A program made the position numbers and the translations under genes. From contig PHCI01000013.1 in the NCBI GenBank assembly GCA_002842205.1, positions 1-64,000 on the forward strand: a stretch of DNA of 64,000 bases. Reading direction: 5' to 3'. Below the pieces are notes generated by a model. The model saw nothing but the letters and a program-made list of their open reading frames with translations. It did no database searches and was not told the origin of the DNA. This DNA comes from Betaproteobacteria bacterium HGW-Betaproteobacteria-3 (GTDB lineage: Bacteria > Pseudomonadota > Gammaproteobacteria > Burkholderiales > Burkholderiaceae_C). Each line of letters starts with the position of its first letter. Positions within the stretch are counted from its first letter, which is position 1. Below are positions 17,305 to 24,934 of this stretch, piece by piece.

Positions 17305-17607
17305 ATGCTGAACCCGACCTCGCTTCTTTTGCTGCTTGCCGCCGCCGCCCATTCGTCTGCGCAGACCCCGCCGGGGGCGGTGAACGTCAGGCACGATGCA
17401 GCCGCTCAGCATCGGCTGCAGCCACCTCCGGCACAGGCGGCCAAGGCCCAGCCCGCGGGTGTTGCGGCTGCCGCCACGTCCACCGATGCGGCCACGCCAG
17501 CGCACTTCACGGGCCTGGACCACGCGGAACTGCGGCGGCAGCTGCGTCAGCAGTACGATGAGCGTGCCAAGGCCAAAGCCACCGCGACCGGCAAAGTGAA
17601 TCCCTGA
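17305..17607 (+). CDS. Hypothetical small exported protein
   Basis: A 100-residue protein I do not recognise. It has a short, plausible signal peptide (MLNPTSLLLLLAAAAHSSA), then a low-complexity Ala/Pro/Gln region. A charged C-terminal helix follows (FTGLDHAELRRQLRQQYDER, then AKAKATATGKVNP). It is divergent from ompR with a 164-bp spacer that holds TTGACA at 17216 but no good -10. The composition is compatible with coding, yet the low complexity leaves some doubt. It may be an envelope-stress or OmpR-linked small periplasmic protein; that is context only. Confidence 0.5.
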   Translation: MLNPTSLLLLLAAAAHSSAQTPPGAVNVRHDAAAQHRLQPPPAQAAKAQPAGVAAAATSTDAATPAHFTGLDHAELRRQLRQQYDERAKAKATATGKVNP

Positions 17608-17702
17608 CCGGTCTTGACCCCTTGCGTTGGCACCGACGGGGCGGGTCGCCAACGCCCGCACCCCTCAACCCCCCACCGCCCATGACTGAAAGACCCACCA
17701 AG

Positions 17703-18425
17703 ATGATGCTTTTTCGCCCCGCCCAGGTATTGACGCTGGCCCTGTGCACATGGACCGGTGTCGCGCTGGCCCAGACGGCGGGTCCGTGGCCCGCCCCGCC
17801 GCCGCTCAACGTGGTGCAGTTGTCGGCCAGCGGCACGGTAGAAGTGGCGCAGGATCTGCTCACGATCTCCATGAACACCACCCGCGAAGGTTCCGACGCC
17901 GCCACAGTGCAGGCCCAGCTCAAGGTCGCGCTGGACGCCGCCCTGGCCGAGGCGAAGAAGGCCGCGTTGCCCGGCCAGCTGGACGTTCGCACCGGGCTCT
18001 TCAACCTCGGGCCGCGCTACGGCCGCGACGGCAAGATCAGCGGCTGGCAGGGCACGATCGAACTGGTTCTGGAAGGCCGGGACTTTGCCCGCATCAGCAC
18101 CACGGCGGGCAAGATCCAGACCCTGACGGTGGGCGGCGTCGGCTTCAGCCTGAGTCGCGAGCAGCGCACCCGTGTGGAGGGCGAGGCGCAGGCCCAGGCC
18201 ATCGAACGCTTCAGGGCCAAGGCGACCGACATTGCCAAAGGCTTTGGTTTCAGCGGCTACACGCTGCGCGAGGTGTCCGTCAGCGCCAATGACCAGGGTT
18301 ATGTGCCGCGTCCGCGCATGGTGGCGCTGGAGGCCCGTGCCGCCGTGGCCGACGCACCCGTGCCGGTGGAAGCCGGCAAGAGCAGTGTGGTGGTGACGGT
18401 CAGCGGGGCTGTGCAGTTGAAGTAG
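17703..18425 (+). CDS. Periplasmic SIMPL (DUF541) domain protein
   Basis: A 240-residue exported protein with a signal peptide (LTLALCTWTGVALAQ). The SIMPL fold follows: VVQLSASGTVEVAQDLLTIS near the N-terminus, GWQGTIELVLEGRDF in the middle and SSVVVTVSGAVQLK at the end. Relatives such as E. coli YggE form oligomers and lower oxidative stress, though the mechanism is unsettled. An in-frame ATG at 17682 is also possible, as neither start has a strong ribosome site. It is 95 bp behind the small exported protein. Confidence 0.85.
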   Translation: MMLFRPAQVLTLALCTWTGVALAQTAGPWPAPPPLNVVQLSASGTVEVAQDLLTISMNTTREGSDAATVQAQLKVALDAALAEAKKAALPGQLDVRTGLFNLGPRYGRDGKISGWQGTIELVLEGRDFARISTTAGKIQTLTVGGVGFSLSREQRTRVEGEAQAQAIERFRAKATDIAKGFGFSGYTLREVSVSANDQGYVPRPRMVALEARAAVADAPVPVEAGKSSVVVTVSGAVQLK

Positions 18426-18446
18426 CCCGGGGGGCTGAAGTCAAGA

Positions 18447-18507
18447 GGTTTTTTGGCCTATAGCCCCCGTCAAATGGTCATTGTTTGCTTCTGAATTTGA
18501 AGCAAAC
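18447..18507 (+). repeat. Interspersed hairpin element, copy C
   Basis: The core TAGCCCCCGTCAAATGGTCA is followed by GTTTGCTTC (18483-18491) and GAAGCAAAC (18499-18507), a nine-pair stem. Compared with other copies (GCTA/TAGC), this one has GCTT/AAGC, a paired change that keeps the stem. It lies between the convergent SIMPL and bdhA genes. Confidence 0.82.
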
Positions 18508-18542
18508 CAGATGGCAAAACCTGCTGCACCCGGTATTGCCGC

Positions 18543-19313
18543 TTACTGCGCGGTCCAGCCGCCGTCCATGTTCCAGGCCACGCCGCGCACGTTGTTGCCT
18601 GCGGGCGAGCAGAAAAACACCGCCAGGTCGCCGAGTTCTTCCGGGTTGGTGAACTGCATCGACGGCTCTTTTTCGCCCAGCAGCTGGCGCGTGGCTTCTT
18701 CATTGCTCCAGCCGTTGGCGCTGGCCTTGGCGTCCACCTGCTTTTGCACCAGCGGCGTGAGCACCCAGCCCGGGCAGATGGCGTTGCAGGTGACGCCCGT
18801 GGTGGCGTTCTCCAGCGCGGTCACCTTGGTCAGGCCCACCATGCCGTGCTTGGCGGCCACGTAGGCGGATTTTTCGGCCGACGCCACCAGCCCGTGCACC
18901 GACGCCACGTTGATGATGCGCCCCCAGTTGGCGGCCTTCATGGCCGGCAGCGCCAGCCGCGTGGCATGGAACGCGCTGGACAGGTTGATGGCCAATACCG
19001 CGTCCCAACGCTCGACCGGGAAGTCCTCGATCCGGGCCACGTGCTGAATGCCGGCGTTGTTCACCAGAATGTCCACCCGTCCGAAGGTCTTGGCGGCGTA
19101 CTGCATCATGGCTTCGATCTCTGCGGGCTTGCTCATGTCGGCGCCGTGGTAGCCCACCTTCACGCCGAGCGCGGCCACTTCGGCCTGCGGGCCCTGTGCG
19201 TCGCCAAAACCATTGAGCACGACTTGCGCGCCCTGACGCGCCAGCGCCTTGGCAATGCCCAGGCCGATGCCGCTGGTGGAGCCGGTGACGAGTGCAGTTT
19301 TTCCCTTGAGCAT
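18543..19313 (-). CDS. bdhA: 3-hydroxybutyrate dehydrogenase
   Basis: A 256-residue short-chain dehydrogenase that interconverts (R)-3-hydroxybutyrate and acetoacetate with NAD, a step in polyhydroxybutyrate breakdown. TGSTSGIGLGIA binds NAD, NNAGIQHVARIEDFP is conserved in the family, the catalytic Ser is in NVASVHGLVAS, and YVAAKHG carries the Tyr and Lys. ICPGWVLTPLVQKQ and the FFCSPAGNNVRG ending are typical of bacterial BdhA. GGAGAAAC precedes the ATG. The link to PHA storage is supported by phaR at 22.8 kb. Confidence 0.93.
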   Translation of the reverse strand: MLKGKTALVTGSTSGIGLGIAKALARQGAQVVLNGFGDAQGPQAEVAALGVKVGYHGADMSKPAEIEAMMQYAAKTFGRVDILVNNAGIQHVARIEDFPVERWDAVLAINLSSAFHATRLALPAMKAANWGRIINVASVHGLVASAEKSAYVAAKHGMVGLTKVTALENATTGVTCNAICPGWVLTPLVQKQVDAKASANGWSNEEATRQLLGEKEPSMQFTNPEELGDLAVFFCSPAGNNVRGVAWNMDGGWTAQ

Positions 19314-19381
19314 GTTGGTTTCTCCGAATGAATTACGATGCAAAAAAGCCATTATCCTGCGACCCGCACCCCGCCCACGCC

Positions 19382-20284
19382 ATGACCGAACCACTTTTGA
19401 ACCACGTCCATTGCCCCGATGCCTCAGGGGGCCATCGCATGGCGTATTGGCAATGGGGCAACCCGACGGCCGCGCATGTGGTGGTGTGTGTGCACGGCCT
19501 GTCGCGCCAGGGGCGCGACTTCGATGTGCTGGCGCAAGCGCTGGTGGCGCGAGCGGGCGGCGCGCTGCGGGTGGTGTGCCCCGACGTGGCCGGGCGCGGC
19601 CAGAGCGAATGGCTCAAGGACCCCATGGGCTATCAGGTGCCGCACTATGCCGCGGACATGCTGGCCCTGATCGCGCAGCTGCATGCACAGGCGCCGGTCG
19701 AGGCGCTCGACTGGGTCGGCACCAGCATGGGTGGGCTGATTGGCCTGGCGGTGTGCGGCCAGCCCGGCCTGCCGCTGCCCGTGCCGGTGCGTCGGCTGGT
19801 GCTCAACGATGTGGGGCCGGTGATCGAATGGCAGGCGCTGGTGCGCATCGGCACCTATCTTGGGCACACCGGGCGGTTTGCGTCGGTGCAACAGGCCGCC
19901 GACGCCATGTGGGCCATCTCCTCCAGCTTTGGCCCGCACACCCCGGCGCAGTGGCTGGCGCTGTCCGAACCCATGGTCCGGCCGCATCCCGAGGGCGGCG
20001 TCACCCTGCATTACGACCCGGCCATTGCCATGCCGTTTCGCACGGTCACGGCCGAATCCGCGGCCCAGGGCGAAGCCGCGCTGTGGCAGTTGTATGACGC
20101 CGTGACCGCGCAGACCTTGCTGCTGCGGGGTGCCGACTCCGACTTGCTGTCGCCCGCCACCGCGCAGGCCATGACGCAGCGCGGCCCGCGTGCCCGGCTG
20201 GTGGAATTTGCGGGCGTGGGCCACGCCCCCACGCTCGTGGCGAGCGATCAGGTGACGGCGGTGCAAGGGTTTTTGCTGGCATGA
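19382..20284 (+). CDS. Alpha/beta hydrolase
   Basis: A 300-residue alpha/beta-fold hydrolase. The oxyanion region VVVCVHGLSRQGRDFDVLA and the nucleophile elbow GTSMGGLIGL give the catalytic Ser. The Asp lies in LLLRGADSDLLSP and the His in GVGHAPTL, so the triad is complete. It could be an esterase or PHA oligomer hydrolase; the neighbouring divergent bdhA makes the latter worth considering but does not prove it. The start chosen (MTEPLLNHV) gives family length. relA follows after 15 bases. Confidence 0.87.
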   Translation: MTEPLLNHVHCPDASGGHRMAYWQWGNPTAAHVVVCVHGLSRQGRDFDVLAQALVARAGGALRVVCPDVAGRGQSEWLKDPMGYQVPHYAADMLALIAQLHAQAPVEALDWVGTSMGGLIGLAVCGQPGLPLPVPVRRLVLNDVGPVIEWQALVRIGTYLGHTGRFASVQQAADAMWAISSSFGPHTPAQWLALSEPMVRPHPEGGVTLHYDPAIAMPFRTVTAESAAQGEAALWQLYDAVTAQTLLLRGADSDLLSPATAQAMTQRGPRARLVEFAGVGHAPTLVASDQVTAVQGFLLA

Positions 20285-20299
20285 GGTGCATGGAGTGAG

Positions 20300-22543
20300 G
20301 TGCCTGTGAAAAGCCCAGTCACGGCTCTGGAGCCTGCGGCACAGCGGCCCGGTGAGGGCGTGCCCGAACTCATCGCCGCCACGGCCAACAGCCTGCCCGC
20401 GCAGCCGCATGCGCTGGTGCGCGCGCGGGCCTTTGCCGAGCCGCTGATTGCCGGTGAAACGCTGGACACCGGCGAAAACACGCTGGCCCATGCCGATGCC
20501 GTGGCCGACATCCTGCGCGGCATCGGGGGCTCCGAGGCCATGCAGGCCGCCAGCTACCTGGTGTATGCCTGCGACCATCTGAACAAACCGGCCGAAGTGA
20601 TCGCCAAGGCCTTTGGCGACAACTTTGCCGCACTGGCCGTGGAGACCACCCAGCTTGTGCGGGTGCAGCGCCTGTCACGCGGCGCCAGCGCATCGGCACA
20701 GCCAATGGACAGCGGCGCCGCGCAAACTGAAAACGTCCGCAAGATGCTGCTGGCGTTTTCGCGGGATTTGCGGGTGGTGATGCTGCGCCTGGCTTCGCGG
20801 CTGCAGACCTTGCGCCACTACGCGGCCAGCAAGCTCGCGGTTTCGCCCAGTCTGGCACGGGAGTCGCTCGAGGTGTTTGCGCCGCTGGCCAACCGCCTCG
20901 GCATCTGGCAGGTCAAGTGGGAAATGGAGGACCTGGCGTTCCGCTTCCTGGAGCCGCAGCATTACCGCGAGATCGCACAGCTGCTGGACGAAAAGCGTGC
21001 CGAACGCGAAAGCCACGTCGAGCAGTTGCGCCAGCGGCTCGAGCAGGCCTTGAAGGAGCAGGGCATTCGGGCCACCGTGCAAGGTCGGCCCAAACACATC
21101 TACAGCATCGTGAAAAAGATGCGCGGCAAGTCGCTCGATTTTGACCAGGTGTTCGACATCCGGGCCTTGCGCGTGGTGGTGCCCGAGGTGCGGGACTGTT
21201 ATGCGGCGCTGAGCTGGGTGCACAGCCAGTTCCAGCCCATCGGCGAGGAGTTTGACGACTACATCGCGCGACCCAAGCCCAATGGGTACCAGTCGCTGCA
21301 CACAGTGGTGCGCGAAGTGGCGGACGGCCGCCCTGGGCGCCCGGTGGAAATCCAGATCCGAACGCAGGCCATGCACGACCATGCCGAGCACGGCGTGGCC
21401 GCGCATTGGGCCTACAAGGAAGCGGGCGCGAAAGGCTATGGCGGTGTCACGGCGGCAAGCGATTACGACGCCAAGATTGCGGTGCTGCGGCAGTTGCTGG
21501 CCTGGGAGCGCGATCTGGCAGGCACACGCGCCGACGATGCCCTGTTCGAAGACCATATTTACGTGCTGACCCCCGACGCTGCGGTGATCGAGTTGCCCCA
21601 GGGGGCCACGCCGGTGGATTTTGCCTACACCGTGCACACCAGCCTGGGCCACCGCTGCCGCGGCGCCAAGGTGGACGGGGCGATGGTGCCCCTGAACACG
21701 CCGCTGCAAAACGGCCAGACCGTGGAAGTCACAGCGGCCAAGGAGGGAGGACCGTCGCGCGACTGGCTCAACCCGGGCCTGGGCTATCTGGCCAGCCATC
21801 GCGCCCGCGCCAAAGTCCGCGCCTGGTTCAATGCACAAGTCATGCACGAAACCATTGCGCGCGGTCGCGAAGCGGTCGAAAAAGTGCTGCAGCGCGAGGG
21901 GAAAACCGCGACGAAACTCGAAGACCTCGCCGGTCAACTCGGGTTCAAGTCGGCCGACAACCTGTTTGAAGTGGTTGGCAAGGACGAGTTTTCGCTGCGC
22001 AATATCGAGATTCTGCTGCGCCCTGCAGAGCCCGCGACGCAGCCCGACGATCAGTGGGTGCCCAGGAAGCCGCGCCAAACCGATCAATCCGGTCGCGGCG
22101 GCGTTCTGGTGGTGGGTGTTGATTCGCTCATGACCCAATTGGCCAAGTGCTGCAAGCCGGCGCCCCCGGATGCGATCGGCGGCTTTGTGACGCGCGGCAA
22201 GGGCGTGAGCATTCACCGCGCCGACTGCGCCAATTTCCGTGAGTTGGCCGTGCGCAACGGCGAACGCGTGATCGATGTCGACTGGGGCGCGACCAAGGGC
22301 GAAGCGCCCTCGGTCTATCCCGTGGACGTGGCGGTCGAGGCGGCCGATCGACAGGGCTTGCTGCGCGATATTTCGGAGCTTTTTGCCAAAGAGAAAATGA
22401 ACGTGATCGGGGTCCAGACGCAGACGGTCAAGGGCACGGCCTGGATGACCTTCACGGTGGAGATTTCCGATTCGGGCAAGCTGGCCAAGGTTCTGGGCAA
22501 TGTGGCCGGGGTGGCTGGCGTGAGGTCAGCCCGCAGGCGCTGA
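20300..22543 (+). CDS. relA: RelA-type (p)ppGpp synthetase
   Basis: A 747-residue stringent-response enzyme that moves pyrophosphate from ATP to GTP or GDP when amino acids run short. The N-terminal hydrolase domain is degenerate: where Rel/SpoT has the His-Asp pair it reads SYLVYACDHL. The synthetase domain has GRPKHIYSIVKKMRGK and EFDDYIARPKPNGYQSLHT. EFDD in place of RFKD marks the synthetase-only RelA class. TGS (IYVLTPDAAVIELPQG), a zinc-finger-like CCKPAPPDAIGGFVTRG and C-terminal ACT follow. The start is GTG, or a second GTG at 20306. A bifunctional SpoT should exist elsewhere. Confidence 0.94.
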   Translation: MPVKSPVTALEPAAQRPGEGVPELIAATANSLPAQPHALVRARAFAEPLIAGETLDTGENTLAHADAVADILRGIGGSEAMQAASYLVYACDHLNKPAEVIAKAFGDNFAALAVETTQLVRVQRLSRGASASAQPMDSGAAQTENVRKMLLAFSRDLRVVMLRLASRLQTLRHYAASKLAVSPSLARESLEVFAPLANRLGIWQVKWEMEDLAFRFLEPQHYREIAQLLDEKRAERESHVEQLRQRLEQALKEQGIRATVQGRPKHIYSIVKKMRGKSLDFDQVFDIRALRVVVPEVRDCYAALSWVHSQFQPIGEEFDDYIARPKPNGYQSLHTVVREVADGRPGRPVEIQIRTQAMHDHAEHGVAAHWAYKEAGAKGYGGVTAASDYDAKIAVLRQLLAWERDLAGTRADDALFEDHIYVLTPDAAVIELPQGATPVDFAYTVHTSLGHRCRGAKVDGAMVPLNTPLQNGQTVEVTAAKEGGPSRDWLNPGLGYLASHRARAKVRAWFNAQVMHETIARGREAVEKVLQREGKTATKLEDLAGQLGFKSADNLFEVVGKDEFSLRNIEILLRPAEPATQPDDQWVPRKPRQTDQSGRGGVLVVGVDSLMTQLAKCCKPAPPDAIGGFVTRGKGVSIHRADCANFRELAVRNGERVIDVDWGATKGEAPSVYPVDVAVEAADRQGLLRDISELFAKEKMNVIGVQTQTVKGTAWMTFTVEISDSGKLAKVLGNVAGVAGVRSARRR

Positions 22544-22598
22544 GGGCGTTCGCCACGCGCATCGAACGGATGCACGGAAAAGCGGGTAGGCTTGCTGC

Positions 22599-22604
22599 TA
22601 TAAT
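22599..22604 (+). promoter_or_regulatory. -10 element for tRNA-Val
   Basis: A perfect TATAAT 17 bases before the tRNA-Val 5' end. No strong -35 is visible at the expected distance. Its position right after relA suggests that the tRNA has its own promoter. Confidence 0.6.
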
Positions 22605-22621
22605 CTGAGGCTTCGGTATTT

Positions 22622-22698
22622 AGGCGCGTAGCTCAGCTGGTTAGAGCACCACCTTGACATGGTGGGGGTCGTTGGTTCGAGTCCAATCGCGCCTACCA
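22622..22698 (+). tRNA. tRNA-Val (GAC)
   Basis: A 77-base tRNA with acceptor stem AGGCGCG/CGCGCCT, D arm GCTCAGCTGGTTAGAGC, anticodon stem CCACC/GGTGG around loop TTGACAT (anticodon GAC, reading GUC and GUU), T arm GTTCGAGTC and an encoded CCA end. All paired regions close properly. Confidence 0.97.
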
Positions 22699-22840
22699 AT
22701 TTCCCGATTTCTCCCGATTTCGCCCCTTGCAGACTGTCGCGCGCTCAGGGTAAACCTTGGCCTTCGTTGCGGGCCCAGTCCCTAGAATCTGCTGCAGCGC
22801 AATGTTGTCACGGCCCTGTGGCAGCCAGAGGAGTTCCGCA

Positions 22841-23374
22841 GTGCAGAACAAGAAATCACGCAGTGGCGTCCAGCCCCTGCGCATCATCAAAAAGTACCCG
22901 AACCGGCGGCTCTACGACACGGACACCTCCACGTACATCACATTGACAGAAGTCAAGCAGCTGGTCATGGCCAGCGAGGCCTTTGTGGTGCGCGACGCCA
23001 AGACGGGTGACGATTTGACGCGCAGCATCCTGCTCCAGATCATCCTGGAGGAAGAAGCCGGCGGCGCGCCCATGTTCACCGAAGCCGTGCTGGGCAACAT
23101 CATCCGGTTCTACGGGCATGCCATGCAGGGCTTCATGGGGGCTTACCTTGAAAACAATGTGCAGGCGTTCATGGACCTGCAGGCCAAGATGGCTGAGCAG
23201 TCCAAGGGGCTCACTCCGGAAATGTGGGCTCAGTTTTCCAACGCGAAGTCGCCAACGATGCAAGGCATGATGGGCAATTACATGGAACAGTCCAAAACCC
23301 TGTTCGTGCAAATGCAGGAGCAGATGCAAAAGCAGACCGAGCAGATGCTTGGCGCGCTGGGGCTCAAACGCTAG
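22841..23374 (+). CDS. phaR: PHA synthesis repressor PhaR
   Basis: A 177-residue regulator. The N-terminal PHB/PHA accumulation DNA-binding domain is unmistakable: [20 protein letters not shown], then [20 protein letters not shown] and [10 protein letters not shown]. The C-terminal half carries the PHB-associated repeats and a Gln/Met-rich amphipathic helix ([13 protein letters not shown]). PhaR binds PHA granules and DNA and represses phasin genes until polymer forms. The start is GTG, with AGAGGAG nine to ten bases upstream. A possible -10 (TAGAAT, 22783) lies in the 142-bp spacer after tRNA-Val. Confidence 0.95.
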   Translation: MQNKKSRSGVQPLRIIKKYPNRRLYDTDTSTYITLTEVKQLVMASEAFVVRDAKTGDDLTRSILLQIILEEEAGGAPMFTEAVLGNIIRFYGHAMQGFMGAYLENNVQAFMDLQAKMAEQSKGLTPEMWAQFSNAKSPTMQGMMGNYMEQSKTLFVQMQEQMQKQTEQMLGALGLKR

Positions 23375-23402
23375 CGTGCCCCTAAACTGGGACAATAGCG
23401 GG

Positions 23403-24782
23403 ATGAATGAAGTTTCGTCCCCTGCAAAAATTCCCACGGTCGGTTTTGTGAGCCTGGGCTGCCCCAAGGCATTGACCGATTCCGAACTGATCCTCACGCA
23501 ACTCAGCGCCGAGGGGTACCAGACCTCCAAAACCTTCGCCGGCGCTGACCTGGTGATCGTCAACACCTGCGGCTTCATCGACGACGCCGTGCGCGAAAGC
23601 CTGGACACCATTGGGGAAGCGCTGGCCGAAAACGGCCGGGTGATCGTCACCGGCTGTCTGGGTGCCAAGGCCGGTGAGGCGGGCGGCAATCTGGTGCGGC
23701 AAATGCATCCCAGCGTGCTGGCCGTCACCGGGCCGCACGCGACGCAGGAGGTGATGGACGCGGTGCATGTCAATTTGCCCAAACCCCACGACCCGTTCAT
23801 GGACCTGGTGCCTGCGGCGGGCATCAAGCTCACGCCGCGCCACTACGCGTACCTGAAAATCAGCGAAGGCTGCAACCACCGCTGCACGTTCTGCATCATT
23901 CCGTCGATGCGTGGCGACCTGGTGTCACGGCCGGTGGGCGATGTGCTCAAGGAGGCAAAAGCGCTGTTCGAGGGCGGCGTCAGGGAGCTGCTGGTGGTCA
24001 GCCAGGACACCTCGGCCTACGGGGTGGATGTCAAGTACCGCACCGGGTTCTGGGACGGCAAGCCGGTCAAGACGCGCATGCTGGAGCTGGTGCAGGCGCT
24101 GGGGGACATTGCAGAACCGTATGGCGCATGGGTGCGGCTGCATTACGTGTACCCCTATCCAAGCGTGGACGAAGTGATTCCCCTGATGGCCACGGGCCGG
24201 GTGCTGCCCTACCTTGATGTTCCGTTCCAGCACAGTCATCCCGATGTGCTCAAACGCATGAAGCGGCCGGCCAGTGGCGAGCGCAACCTGGACCGCATCC
24301 AGCGCTGGCGCGAGACCTGCCCCGAGATCGTGATCCGCAGCACTTTCATTGCCGGATTTCCCGGCGAAACCGAAGAAGAGTTCACGCACCTGCTGGATTT
24401 CATGCATGAAGCGCAAATTGACCGTGCCGGCTGCTTTGCCTACAGCCCTGTGACGGGGGCTGCTGCCAATGAAATCCCCGGAATGCTGCCGCAGGAGGTG
24501 CGCGAGGAGCGACGTGCGCGCTTCATGGCCGTGGCCGAGGAGGTCTCGGCCACGCGCCTGCAGCGTCGCATCGGCGCCACCATGCAGGTGCTGGTGGATT
24601 CAGCGCCGGGCCTGGGGCGCAAGGGTGGCGTCGGCCGCAGTTATGCCGATGCGCCGGAGATTGACGGCACGGTGCGGTTGCTGCCGCCCGAGAAGATCAG
24701 CAAGACGTTCAAGGTGGGTGAATTCACCCGCGCACGCATCGTTGCGACGCAAGGTCACGACCTCGTGGCCGTGCCGCTGTGA
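23403..24782 (+). CDS. rimO: Ribosomal protein S12 methylthiotransferase RimO
   Basis: A 459-residue radical-SAM enzyme that adds a methylthio group to the conserved Asp of ribosomal protein S12. The N-terminal MTTase domain has [16 protein letters not shown] and NTCGFIDDA with three cluster cysteines. The radical-SAM core has [19 protein letters not shown] (CxxxCxxC). [13 protein letters not shown] and a C-terminal TRAM domain follow. The length is normal. A hairpin terminator lies 20 bases after the stop. Confidence 0.96.
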   Translation: MNEVSSPAKIPTVGFVSLGCPKALTDSELILTQLSAEGYQTSKTFAGADLVIVNTCGFIDDAVRESLDTIGEALAENGRVIVTGCLGAKAGEAGGNLVRQMHPSVLAVTGPHATQEVMDAVHVNLPKPHDPFMDLVPAAGIKLTPRHYAYLKISEGCNHRCTFCIIPSMRGDLVSRPVGDVLKEAKALFEGGVRELLVVSQDTSAYGVDVKYRTGFWDGKPVKTRMLELVQALGDIAEPYGAWVRLHYVYPYPSVDEVIPLMATGRVLPYLDVPFQHSHPDVLKRMKRPASGERNLDRIQRWRETCPEIVIRSTFIAGFPGETEEEFTHLLDFMHEAQIDRAGCFAYSPVTGAAANEIPGMLPQEVREERRARFMAVAEEVSATRLQRRIGATMQVLVDSAPGLGRKGGVGRSYADAPEIDGTVRLLPPEKISKTFKVGEFTRARIVATQGHDLVAVPL

Positions 24783-24801
24783 CGGTATTCCCAAAAACAA
24801 A

Positions 24802-24822
24802 AAAGCCGACAGAGTCGGCTTT
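24802..24822. terminator. Bidirectional terminator, rimO/tRNA-Leu
   Basis: AAAGCCGAC (24802-24810), loop AGA, GTCGGCTTT (24814-24822). On the minus strand it is followed by a T-rich run and sits right after the tRNA-Leu 3' end. On the plus strand it follows rimO with a weaker T run. Confidence 0.8.
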
Positions 24823-24826
24823 ATGA

Positions 24827-24911
<85 letters not shown>

Positions 24912-24934
24912 ATTTCAGGAAAGAGAGAGATTGT

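Noticed and set aside
22790-22830. A PhaR operator (CTGCTGCAG) ahead of phaR
   Set aside because: It does not match the spacing of the sites I recall for PhaR (CTGC-N3/4-GCAG), so it is not listed as a feature.
24440-24475. GTGACGGGGGCTGCTGCCAAT in rimO as a possible tenth element copy
   Set aside because: Only GACGGGGGCT matches. The flanks do not, and the residues ([14 protein letters not shown]) are normal for RimO.
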